Positions 54,323-64,000 of a stretch of 64,000 bases of DNA are shown here, piece after piece. Origin of the DNA: Symbiotaphrina buchneri (lineage: Eukaryota > Ascomycota > Symbiotaphrinales > Symbiotaphrinaceae); NCBI GenBank assembly GCA_001599915.1, contig BCIG01000003.1, positions 124,001 through 188,000 of the forward strand. Reading direction: 5' to 3'. Positions within the stretch are counted from its first letter, which is position 1. The number at the start of each line of letters is the position of its first letter. The notes beneath the pieces are model-generated. The model did not search any database and was not told the DNA's origin. It saw only the letters and a program-made list of their open reading frames with translations. Position numbers and translations under genes: made by a program.

Positions 54323-57300
54323 ATGCTCTCACAGAACATCCACCAGACATCCAGCGCTCTCAGCTCCGCGAGCTTGCAAGCGATTCGCTGCTCGCCAGCC
54401 TTGTCCTCCCTCATCCTGAGCAGCAGTGGAACCTTTACAGCCGCCCCCAATCCTTATCGGAGACATGCCCGTAGCTTTTGGTTCGGCCGTCACCGCGTCT
54501 GGACTTCCTACCTCGATGAGTCTTTCGAGAAGCACCTGCGCAAGCGGCACCGCGTCCTTAAGCACAAAAGTGCCCAGGCGTTACACCGGAAGACGCTCTG
54601 GGAACGCGCGACGGCGGCCCATCAGCCTCGTCTCCGCTTCTGGAGCTCTTGGGGCGGCGGGAAGAACGGCCGGTGGCTTAATGCTGACCGCCTAGCCGAC
54701 AAGAGGCTGGACGATGAAGGACGTTCGAACTTTGACGCGCTGCAGGAGAAGGCCGCTAGGTGGGAGAGGAAACTCGAAGAGGTGCGGCGAGGGATCGAGA
54801 AAGACCCTTACGAGGCGATATTTGGCAGCTCCTGGGATAAGATGCAAGGGCAACCCGCCTGGTCGGGTTCAAGTTGGGGATGGGGAACCTCCTCCGTTGA
54901 AGAAACCCAGCCAAGAGCCCGATCTGAGCCTCCTAAAGCTCAGGAGAACGCAGCGCAAGCCGCAGCGCAAGCCGCAGTAAAGTCGAGCTCGTCTTCTCTA
55001 CATGCCACACCCCCATCCGAAGTCGAATATGCTTTTGACCCGATCACCATGCGGCGAGTACCTAAGGCTACCGTGTCAGAGCAGTCTTTGGATAACAGCA
55101 CTATAAGCGAAATCCCGGTGAAGAGGTTCAATCCTACAGGAGAACTGCAGCAAGATTTGTCACAGGCCAAAGCGGAAGTGACTTCGACAGGAGAGCAAGA
55201 TACTCTTGAAAAGGAGCTGTCCAAGTATCAATCCGACGTGTTGGACGCAAACAAGGCCGATCCTGTAGAACAGAGGCCAGATCCGCTTACCTCCGCTTTG
55301 AATGATCTAGAGCAGCAGAAAGACAGTTCGGTATCCGTCTCCTCATTTGGTCGAGAATGGCTTGACAGGGAAGGATTCGGTTCAGATACTGCTCGGACTG
55401 AGACGCTTGTCAGTGTGGACCATATGAACAAGGCACTGAAGCAGGCAACTAGCGGACAGGAGGCGTCACAAATGCCGTCGAAGCTCACGTACAACCCTAA
55501 GGACACTGTGGAAGAGGACGTTGACATACTGCGTGCTAGCGACGTCCGTGCCTCAGCTGGTAAAATGAAGAAAGCACGAAAAGAGACGGACGCGGAAAAG
55601 CAGAGCAGAAGACAAAGGCTGGAAGAGGACTTTGTGAAACACCTTGCTGCGACATCGTCAAATCCTGACGAAGTTGCCGCTCAGGCTGTGAGGGAAAGGG
55701 CTGTGCCCAAGCGCGTCGATGCCAATGACGGCTATGATACGACTCCCCAAGGCTTGGAGACTTCGTTCCTCAAAGAGAAAGAAGAAGCTATTCCGGCCGA
55801 GCCCGAGACTTGCGATCACGGTTATGATACGACTCCCATGGGTCTGGAAACCTCTTATGCAGCGGAGCTTGAGAAACGTGTGCAAGGACTTGAACATTCA
55901 TTCACGCAGGAGATGCAGGAGCAGGAAGAGGCCAGACGAGCTGCTGAGCTCGATGGCTACGACAAGACACCGCAAGGCCTGGAAACAGCATTCCAAATAG
56001 AGCAAGACAAGAACGCAAAGTTGCTTGAGCATTCTTATGCCGCAGAAGTCCAGGCCCAAGAGCAAGCGGGACAGCGTCATCTAATCGACGCGTGTGATAA
56101 GACGCCTCAAGGTCTAGAGGTATCTTTCGAGAACGAAAGGCAACGGGAAGCAGAGCGCCTCAGCGATTCGCATGTTCATGAGGTCGAGTCGTACAAATCT
56201 GCGATGCAAGCAGCGGAGGTGGATCGGCACGGATACTCCATCGCCCCTCAAGGCTTAGAGACATCCTATACCCGTGAAGTTGCAAGTGAAGGGGATTTGG
56301 CCGCAGATGTCGCATGTTATGCTTATCCTGATCGCTGGTACAAAATGCAAGCGCCTCATGCAACTCTTGCGGAAGATCGGAAGCTCAGAGATCGTGCTCT
56401 GGTACGCGAAGTGCGAACAATATACGAGGAGGAGTATGGCACCATTGACACGGAACATACACAGGGTATGTCAAAAACCGAGAAGGACAGTGGCCCTGAT
56501 GCTGCGTCAGTGCAGCGTTATCGGTTCACGATGAAAAGGTCGGGCGGGAAGCATACCAATTCAGTACTGGGCAACACGACCTAGAAGCAGAGATATTGGC
56601 TCAGAACGAGACTTTGGTACCGGAACAAGGGAAGGGTCAGTCTTCGGCAGCCCAAACCCTTCGGGAAATACCTGATGAACTGGCAATGAGGATGGAAGAG
56701 GCAGAGCAGATTCTCCATGAGGAAGTTCGTGAGACCTCCGATTTCCTCGACTCCAATCGATCAGACCTGTCAAGCCTCGCTCCACCTCCGGCTGAGCCAG
56801 CATCCTCTACTCCATCCCCTACTGGCCAGCAAAGACAGACGCTCTACAAAGTACTTGCGTACGATCCCAGCACGCAAAAGATTACTACAGCGATCACGAC
56901 ATCTTCAGCTTCCTTCCCGTCCGAGACTCCCATCGCCCCTTCTGAAGCACTCTCCCGTCTATCCTCCCCGGCGAAGTTTCTCCCTCACTTTTCAGCACTG
57001 AAAGATGAGGGCTATGAAATCCTCTCCGGCAGCGGCGACGTGCTCGTCTTCAAACAAGTGTGTCCAGCAAAATCCACCGCCACATCCACCACGCAAGCAG
57101 CCACTGATACCCCGATGACAGCAGAACCAACCGGCCCGCGCCGCTTCATCAACCCCGTAGACGGAACAACCTTTCCCGCCTCAGCGACGGCATCTTACGC
57201 GTCGCCAACGGGGTTCGTGAACCATGACCCCGTCTTCTTCGCCGCTCCCTCGGAATCTCCAGTCTCCTCTTCGAACACCACCGCTTTCTCCGCCTCGACC

Positions 57301-57585
57301 GCCTCGGCCGCAGCATCAGTCCCGGCGCCTGACACGCCTGTGCACCGCTCGGAGCCCGTCTTTTCCGGCTCTCCGCGCTGGACGGACGACGGGTCGTCCG
57401 CTGGGACTGCCGATGCGGGCGCCGCCTCCACTGGGAAGGGACAGGGTAAGGAGAAGAAGGGCACCAAGGTCCGCAGAGCACTGTGGGTCGGCGCGTGGGT
57501 TGCGGGATGCAGTTACGCGGTCGGAGTGGTAGCGGAGTTCTTCCGGACCGGGGGTATTGATGGAAAGGGGGTGCAGGGCTTCTGA
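54323..57585 (+). CDS. Large fungal protein with PQGLETSY repeats and a C-terminal membrane segment
   Basis: Two exons, 54323-56465 and 56516-57585, join through a 50-nt GTATGT..GTGCAG intron to 1070 aa. Without the join the frame ends at 56584. The N-terminus is Ser-rich with scattered Arg (CSPALSSLILSSSG, PYRRHARSFWFGRHR), a plausible mitochondrial presequence. A charged block follows (SYLDESFEKHLRKRHRVLKH). Five imperfect repeats with core GYDTTPQGLETSY lie near residues 469, 498, 544, 589 and 635. The C-terminal part has a conserved-looking fold (TLYKVLAYDPSTQKITTAITT, SPAKFLPHFSALKDEGYEIL, DVLVFKQV) and ends in one hydrophobic span (ALWVGAWVAGCSYAVGVVAEFF) with a short tail. Similar proteins occur across Pezizomycotina, sometimes labelled Ser/Thr-rich. 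Mitochondrial membrane location is inference; no function is known to me. Confidence 0.85.
55724..56275 (+). repeat. Five imperfect protein repeats (PQGLETSY type)
   Basis: The core recurs as GYDTTPQGLETSF, GYDTTPMGLETSY, GYDKTPQGLETAF, CDKTPQGLEVSF and GYSIAPQGLETSY, spaced by about 30, 45, 46 and 46 residues. Between them lie charged helical stretches. The DNA has diverged more than the protein core, so the repeats are not recent copies. Confidence 0.85.
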
Positions 57586-58292
57586 AGGGAGCGTTAGCCG
57601 TGCACTGAGGCTTTTCATTGCTTTTTTTCAGTTCTTTGGTCTTTCCTTTCTTGCTTGCGATTGCGTGCATCCACTCCCGCCCCACGTCTTTCTGCAAGCA
57701 AAGGCTGTGGAAGCGGAGCATCGTGAATGAAGGAATGAGGATGCATTTATTGGCTGGACGGATCTCATCGTTTCTGTATTTTACGATACGTAGATAGCCC
57801 CCGCTCTAGCCGGTCTGAAATCTCCAATTCAAAGGTTGTCACATTATAATAGTATCTACTGGCATCATCTGTTTACGCCTGGAGCAGGAGGGACCGAAGG
57901 CAATTCAGCAGGCCGGATATAAAGGGGAAATACTGAATATCTCAGGGACAAGTACGTATTAAGGCGAGTATCACATGCCACATTTCACAAGCAATGAAGA
58001 GCAGGAATATCATCCGATCGACTTTAGTATATCCGGTCTCACTAGTAAATGCAGAACTTTTTGCCAGCGCCGTCGGGGTTGGCGACTGGCGGTGGAGGAC
58101 GTATTAAGGAACGATATGGGACAGGAATGTAGACTGATCGCAATCAAATGACAAAAGCCGCCCTTCCGTCTTTCTCTTTTTATTTTTTTTTAAATTATTA
58201 CTTTATTTCTTTCCAGCATATGCACGATGATTCCTTGGTCGTAGGCCCCGTCTAAGGGAGCTAGTTTTCTCGGTCGTGGTAGGGGCAGGCGT
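57586..58292. other. Convergent intergenic region, repeat protein gene / FKBP12
   Basis: 707 bp between facing stop codons. It includes a T-rich stretch at about 58175-58215. No gene recognised. Confidence 0.45.
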
Positions 58293-59003
58293 CTAGGCGC
58301 GCTTGTTGTTGATGCCCTTTAGCTCGACGTCACTGAGAAGAGGTGTCAGATGTGAGGTGGTAAGGAGGGAGGTGGAGGGGTGGTAAGGAGGGAGGTGGAA
58401 GGTGAGATGTGGAAGGTCGAACTTACAAGATCAGGGTGGAGCGGGGGGGGATGACGCCGGGGAAACCGCTGTGCTGATGTCAGTAGTTGCCATATTGAGA
58501 AGCTGGCTTCCAAAATGGAAGGGAGAAAGTGCGTCGAATGGTGCATAGGGGCATTCATACCGATCGCCATAGCCGTAGTCACTGTCATTCAGTCAGTCAG
58601 ATGCCTTGCCAATGGGTCTTGGGAAGTACATACGGGCTGATGATCAAGGTGGATTTCTCGCCCAACGTCATCTCCACCACACCCTCATCCCAGCCACGGA
58701 TGACTCTGCCTTCACCGATCTTGGTCTGGAAGTCACCACGACCAACCGAGGAGTCAAACCTTAGGGGCATCCGTCAGCAAGCGGCCAAGACGCAATCGCC
58801 ATCCATGGCAGTCGGTCCGTAAGGGACGGGCCCGGGGAAGCCTTGAAGCGGGGCACCGGTGGAACATACTGCTTTCCCTTGTAGTCATTGGAAGCCTGGC
58901 TCTGATCGTAGAGGTAGCCAGTGTACTCGATGACGACGGTGTCGCCCTTCTTGGGCTTATCCGCGCCGTTGCCTTCCTTGAGGACCTTACGATCGACACC
59001 CAT
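58293..59003 (-). CDS. FPR1: FKBP12-type peptidyl-prolyl isomerase
   Basis: Five exons, 58870-59003, 58634-58759, 58561-58581, 58427-58468 and 58293-58332, give 120 aa. The product is a small cytosolic cis-trans prolyl isomerase and the rapamycin/FK506 receptor. The joined protein reads [78 protein letters not shown]. Pocket residues Tyr, Phe-Asp, Phe, Val-Ile, Trp, Tyr, Ile and Phe are all present at their family positions. It has a few extra residues in the loop after YLYD (SQASNDY), so it is longer than the 107-residue human protein. Exons 3 (21 nt) and 4 (42 nt) are very short, and all four introns are in phase 2. Intron 1 is 110 nt. Confidence 0.95.
58356..58399. repeat. 23-bp tandem duplication in FPR1 intron 4
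   Basis: A 21-bp purine-rich word (GGTGGTAAGGAGGGAGGTGG plus A) occurs at 58356-58376 and again at 58379-58399, period 23. It lies inside the last intron of the FKBP12 gene; on the coding strand it is a CT-rich tract. Confidence 0.85.
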
Positions 59004-59019
59004 TTTGAGACTAGCCAGA

Positions 59020-59165
59020 TAAAGCTTTTAGAGAGCTGTAGCGAGAGCTAGGAAGAAGAGAGGGGTAGCTACCTTGAGGAGATAGTTGAGCTGAAGAATA
59101 AAGATAGGAGCTGATGATGGAAGAAGAGAAGAAGATTGATGAAGCTGCTACCGACGTTGAAGAAG
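59020..59165 (-). promoter_or_regulatory. Pyrimidine-rich leader or core promoter of FPR1
   Basis: The minus strand immediately upstream of the FKBP12 start is strongly CT-rich (repeated CTTCTTC words). Such tracts are common in promoters and leaders of well-expressed fungal genes. Confidence 0.5.
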
Positions 59166-61692
59166 CGAGGGTAACGACAGAGTGAAAGTGTGCAGCGAAG
59201 TCAAAAGGTCGGAAGAGGAAGTCAGCTTAGCAGATGACGGGAGCCTTCTCTCAAAGTGGTCGTAGTGGGGTGGAATGGTGGAGGAGCTATGATGTATATA
59301 GGAAGAGCCGGAGAGGTCAGTGCACAATATTCACAGCCCAGGTCTCGTTCGAGACAGTGACAGGAATCGTATTCTTTCTTATACACATCTGCTCCAGACC
59401 GGAAGCCCGCATTGGCCGAGATACGCCGTCTGAGTAAGGATGCCATAATGATTATTGTTACCGCGCTGCTCTGTCTCAATTCGACTGCTCGGACGGCTTT
59501 GGCAGTTTGTTTGGGATGGACGATCGTTGGAATTTCGACGGTGATTCGATAAAAGCCCGGCCAGTCAGATGCGCAGGAGATCATCCCTACCGATGCATGG
59601 ACGCTAAGAGGTAGTAAAAGGTAAGCAAGGTACCTGCCTCCTTGGCTTTCACAAGAACCTCCAGCTAAAGTCAAATAAATCCGACAGATGCCTTAGGTAG
59701 CTACTTCGTCCCGGTGCCGGCGAGACCGTCCGCGATGCCGCGAATCATTGGTTGGTTGGGCACCTACAGGCAAGCCCATACAGGAAACTGATGGAGCCTT
59801 CGCCAGCGGCTCCCGGTTAGTAGACCCATCTTTGGGTTGAAGGAGCTCATCATGGCTTGGGACTAAGCTCTTCTACGGCACTGTCGCTGTGCGCTCTCCT
59901 GATGGGTTCACACACTGTTCGCTGCGCAGTGTACAGCCTGCAGCCTGCACTGTGCAAGTAAATCACGCACGGTTGAGGGGTGTGCCTACCCTTGCTTGTG
60001 GCGTTCCTGGTGCAACTCCGGACTAAAGCCACCAACAGGGAAAGCCGGGTCCAAGGTCGACCGTGACTGGCTGTCAGCGGGCTGGTCCTTGCATTGGACG
60101 CCTGTCGATGAACAGGCCTTCCAACGGTGCGGGATCCGGGGAGCTTCGACGCGCCCGGGCTTGAACCTTCCTGCTCTTCGTTAGGAACCGACCTGACCCA
60201 TCAACCTTCAGCGGGTTCGAGATCGAGCTCAAACATTTATGGCGGCTACGGCGCTTTGTCAAAAGATAGGACGAAGGGGAGCTAGCGACTGGGCCATGAT
60301 GGCTTGGTGCTAGAGGTCCCGAAAGGGGGGTTTGTGCAGGTCTTACAGCACCTGGATCTACAGCTCGGAGCTGATGCGCGTCTGACGTCCCTAGGTTGAG
60401 GTTCTCGGAAGCCCAGAGAGTCTCCGGATCTTCTTTTCCCTGTCCTCCATTCGTGTGCCCTTCAGTAGCAACTAACCGCTCTGAGTGCCTTCCAGATCCT
60501 AGGCTTCGGTGGCTTTGCTTGGCTTGTCCCCCTCATTTCAGCTGGACAACTTACGAAGCTGGTGGAGCTATTCAACATCATGGACGTCGCGCCATAAGCG
60601 CAGGACCTCAGCGAGCCACCTGTTACAAAAGTTTCGATGTCCCAGCCCCACTGGTAGTACCTCGGTCTATAATTCCGTTACCAGGGTCGCTCGGAAGCTG
60701 ACTGAACTGGCACCGGTGCACCACACATCCTGCTGTGATACCCCGTGGGATGGCGCTTCTGCCATGTCCCGGCTTCACATACTGTGCATTGGGCATTGTG
60801 GGACATCTGGAAACATAAAACACCACGCCATACTTGCAGCAATCACCAAAAAGTTCGTTACTTGAAACTCGATTTCCACGTTTCGGCATGTGGTTGTTTC
60901 CCGTGCCGTCGGTGGCTTGCAGGGTTCATACCTAACACGATTCTTGTCTGGGCTGGCTACAGCGGCGAGCGGGAACAGCGTACAACCTGCAGCATGCAGC
61001 TGTAGCCCAATGCCCTGATATCACGCCGGGCCGTTTTCGTGAAACAGTTGCACGAGTCGCAAATCTGCTGCTCAGGTCTCTGATAGAGAGGAGATGATGG
61101 GGGAGCTTCAGCTCCTCTGGAGTTTCACCGCACCTAGGGACCGGCAAATTCGTTAGCCAGCTGTTAGCTTGCGCGTGGAAGTGGTGTTGTGCATCCGTTA
61201 GCGTGGCAGCGACCTATTTACCACGGCTTCTGCGGTACCGTACCTGATTGAAGGGTCTACTAAGTGAAGGCTAGCCTGGTAATTGGTCCGCGGTGCACAA
61301 GAGCAAACTCTATGAGCAGGTATGGCAAAATCTTGTGCGAGTGAGCAGGAGCCCTTTCTTATGCCATGATGAATACACGTCTGAGCGATTTGGTGGATCA
61401 ATTGGATTTCTAATGAAGCATCTCCCAAGTGATCAACATGAAGATATGGGCATATTCAGGCAGCCCGTTGACATTGGTTGTCCCCTGCTAGCGGGGGCCG
61501 TCAAACCACTGTCCTGCAGCAATGGCCCTTCTGCTGCCAATTGTGGCCTGCCTAGGCAAGGAGGGGCTGCGGCTGGTCTCTGCGGACTTCCCGGTTACGG
61601 ATCGTCGAATCAGAGGCAATCCATTCGAAGACCTTGTCATTCACTCGTACAGAAGCATGCCGTCTTCACGTACGAATGAACGGTCGAGCATC
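59166..61692. other. Intergenic region FPR1 upstream / TDA10 3' end
   Basis: 2.5 kb with no supported gene. A short stretch near 60160-60230 resembles tRNA T-arm words but does not fold into a tRNA. Open frames are short and show no domains. Confidence 0.45.
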
Positions 61693-63183
61693 TTATAGCT
61701 TTATCACCTGCTTCACTTTCCTGTCCTCACCGACTACTAGTCTCAGTTGCTTTCCCTTTTCTCCTTTGAATACCCCTGCTCGCAAGGAATCGGTGAACAT
61801 CTCGTATGCGGGATAATCTAGCCAGAAATGAGCGGTCCGGTCCGAACCTGGCGCGCAATGGCTCAAGCAAAGCGAAAATCAGGATTACTTACATCCGTCC
61901 ACGAATTTGATGACTTGCTCATCAGTCATCCCCGTCCCCTTTGATTGTCTCATCGCGGCTTCCTGTTGCAGCCGCCATTTGTAGACATAATTCGTGTCCT
62001 CGGCATCGCTACCCTAGGGCATCAATACTTCGCCGATTATCAGATGAGGTCCAATGAAGGACTTACATGTGTATAAGGGCGTTCAATTTGCTGCAAAAGA
62101 CAGTTCTGTTAATATGCGGCATTTTGGTCATTGGCACAGAGGGGACGCCCACTCAGTCATTCCGTCATATCTTTTCAATGCATCATTTACGAATTTGAGA
62201 TGCTCAAACTTGTGTCTGCCTATGACATTGTTTTCTTTCCCAGCCTCACGTGCCTGCTTTGCCTGTTCCCACTTTTCCTTCAACGCACCCTCTTCCAAGG
62301 GCCGGAAGCCAGCACACCAGCCCTCGAAGATCACCACTTCAATTTTCTTCTGGCCTGGCCCATTGACTTCCTCCCATGTCGAGGGATCAGTGCGGTCCCC
62401 TTGTCCGTTGAACGCAGATTTGTCGTAACTGGGTATCCGGGTTGGGCGATGATGTGCCAACGAGTCGAACAACGATAGGCCCAGGTCTAGATCATGTGTG
62501 CTTGGTTCACCACGATGCTGGACGAGGGGATTATCTGGGTGCGCCTTGGCAAGGGCTACTTGCTGCTCGTGTGACAGATATATGTCGTCTATTGATAGGA
62601 CGACGGTGGGCAGCGAATAAGGGGGTGACCGGAGAGTTGAGCAGAGCGTAGAGACCTAGAAGATATGAGCGGCCAACCCGTGGGACTGCAAGTAGAGCAA
62701 CCAATTGCAATGCAAGCACACGGCAGATATCATTTAGGACATTAGACAGTCCATAGAGAACAAGAAGAGCAAAGCAAGAGAGGGCTATTGACGTCCAGGT
62801 AACCTGAAATTATTTCAGGGGCCAAGTAAAAACTTCGAGCTTTTACGGCACAAACACGGCAGAATAAAAATGAACCATAAAGGGCTCTTCTAGACAATGG
62901 ACATGTCACAAACAAGATTTCAGAAAGTAAACACAGTGTACAAATCTCAACAGGTCGGGTATCACAACAATTGAAGCCCAACGGGCCTCTCTCCAACATC
63001 AAAAAATTTGCAAAATCGCAACAAACCTACCAAGGTGGTCTTCCCCGCACCCTGGACCCCGTTCAACCCCAGAAAGAAGGGCGGGGGGTCGGGGTCGCCC
63101 TCGTGCTCCTTCCGATGAGCCTCCAGGCGCTCGAGGATGAAAGGGATGCAATGCTCTGACTTGTCGTCGAGTATTCCAGGCAT
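61693..63183 (-). CDS. TDA10: D-glycerate 3-kinase-like P-loop kinase (TDA10)
   Basis: Five exons, 63031-63183, 62153-62655, 62067-62090, 61893-62008 and 61693-61817, give 306 aa. The family phosphorylates D-glycerate in plants; yeast Tda10 (YGR205W) is the P-loop relative, with no firmly shown substrate. The first exon ends in the Walker A loop GVQGAGKTTL. Exon 2 continues VSTLCSTL and holds LSIDDIYL (Walker B-like), HRGEPSTHDLDLG, PSYDKSAFNGQGDR and VVIFEGWCAGFRP. A 24-nt exon 3 supplies KLNALIHI; exon 4 reads DAEDTNYVYKWRLQQE, and exon 5 PAYEMFTDSL to KQVIKL. Intron 1 is 375 nt, the longest in the window. The exon 2 donor is GTGGGC and weak, but it is the one that keeps frame with the micro-exon. 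Confidence 0.92.
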
Positions 63184-64000
63184 TTTTTCGGTGCTGCCGC
63201 TGCTGCTGCTGCTGCTTGCTTCTCTTTGGTCGGTGCAATGGCTGCCGAATGGAGAAGCGTGGTGGGGTGCATATATGCAGAGCGCGGTGGTTTTTAGTTT
63301 AGCCGGATGGTTTAACCGGGACCCTTGGTTGATCAACCGCTAATCGATCGATAAGCCCGCCTACCTTACCTTGAACGACACCTACAACCTTTTGATTATG
63401 TTCGATGCCTGAAGATCGATCGACGAAAAAGATCAAGTGAGATATGTCGATACGATCGAGAATGAGCAACATGACTGCGATTGATCAATACAATAGACAT
63501 TGATCAATTACATGATGCTTGATCAGTTTGATCGATGCGGTGCGATGCAGATTGATTGATGTTTATGAATCATGGTCGATGAAGCTTGATCAATATCAAG
63601 ATCTTTGGCTGTCAGTGAATCTGGGAACAGGGCATTCAACAAAGGTCAGGGAGTGAACGACAGAATCTGCGGGATCATATATTCCGGCATTCCTGAACCC
63701 CTCTGTCCACCGGGCGCTTGCTTGACGCTACTCACGCTTCTCATCTCTATCAAAAGTTATTTGGTGTTTCCTGCTTTCCTATTCTCCGAGTTGATGGCAT
63801 GAGTCTTGACATTATCATTTTCTCCCGCTTGCAATTGCAATCGACTGATATCGTCTACACCCTAACCCCAGTATCTGACTCCGACGATGCCCTTAGTCTC
63901 CACTTCTCCTTGTTCCAATTGCAGTCGCTCCACTGCTTTCAACCTGTCTTTCCTAATAGTTCCTCATTGAAGGCATGTCACGTCTCCAACAAGCAAAAGG
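63184..64000. promoter_or_regulatory. TDA10 upstream region
   Basis: 817 bp to the window end. Bases 63330-63605 are unusually rich in GATC and TTGATCAA words (see findings). The final ~200 bp are pyrimidine-rich on the plus strand and may lead to a gene beyond the window. No coding region supported. Confidence 0.45.

Noticed and set aside
56582-56584. Stop codon splitting the large repeat protein into two genes
   Set aside because: A 50-nt GT..AG intron at 56466-56515 bypasses it and joins both halves in frame, and the second half has no ATG of its own near its start.
60100-60235. tRNA-like T-arm words (GGTTCAAGCCC on the minus strand, GGGTTCGAGATC on the plus strand)
   Set aside because: No matching acceptor stem, D arm or anticodon arm could be paired around either.
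1-64000. Transposons, virus-like elements, rRNA genes, CRISPR arrays
   Set aside because: I looked for transposase, reverse transcriptase, integrase and capsid-like motifs, terminal repeats, 5S words and regularly spaced repeats and recognised none. CRISPR is not expected in a fungal nucleus. A repeat-library search would be needed to exclude short degraded copies.

Overview
This window is nuclear DNA of a filamentous ascomycete (Pezizomycotina). Spliceosomal introns are short (mostly 46-139 nt) with GTATGT/GTAAGT-type donors and CTAAC/CTGAC-type branch sites. The gene set is fungal: a division-1 chitin synthase, BEM1, a signalling mucin of the MSB2 type, HOS3, MRP51 and a DUF1774 protein. 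I lean towards Eurotiomycetes or a relative, but the sequence alone does not settle the class.

Layout. 0-10 kb: BBC1/MTI1-like SH3 protein (runs off the left edge), RTR1 CTD phosphatase, RPS17, mitochondrial MRP51, chitin synthase. 10-18.3 kb: histone deacetylase HOS3, a secreted M28 aminopeptidase with an apparent frameshift, a DUF1774 membrane protein. 18.3-27.8 kb: gene-poor, with one conserved-unknown gene and one small dsRNA-binding-domain-like gene. 27.8-36 kb: R3H protein, queuine tRNA-ribosyltransferase, phosphopantetheinyl transferase PPT2 (divergent from it), histidinol phosphatase, tRNA-Arg(CCU), AN1 zinc-finger protein CUZ1. 36-47.5 kb: ESCRT-II VPS36, THP3-like protein, BEM1, MSB2. 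47.5-51.1 kb: no gene recognised. 51.1-63.2 kb: AFG1-type mitochondrial ATPase, a large repeat-bearing protein with a C-terminal membrane segment, FKBP12, D-glycerate 3-kinase (TDA10).

I find 23 protein genes and one tRNA. Exon joints were chosen by reading GT..AG sites that keep frame and restore family motifs. The genes are mostly unrelated housekeeping functions. The only functional grouping is a loose polarity/cell-wall set: BEM1 and MSB2 are convergent neighbours in the same Cdc42 pathway, and chitin synthase and the actin-patch protein BBC1 lie in the first 10 kb.

I recognised no transposon, virus-like element, CRISPR array or rRNA. I did not find a clearly new biological system. The points most worth a second look are the LAP1 frameshift, the micro-exons (10 nt in the TGT gene, 24 nt in TDA10), the run of genes whose first coding exon is only 3-21 nt, two 48-nt stop-free introns whose retention would keep frame, and the tandem repeats in the large protein at 54.3-57.6 kb.
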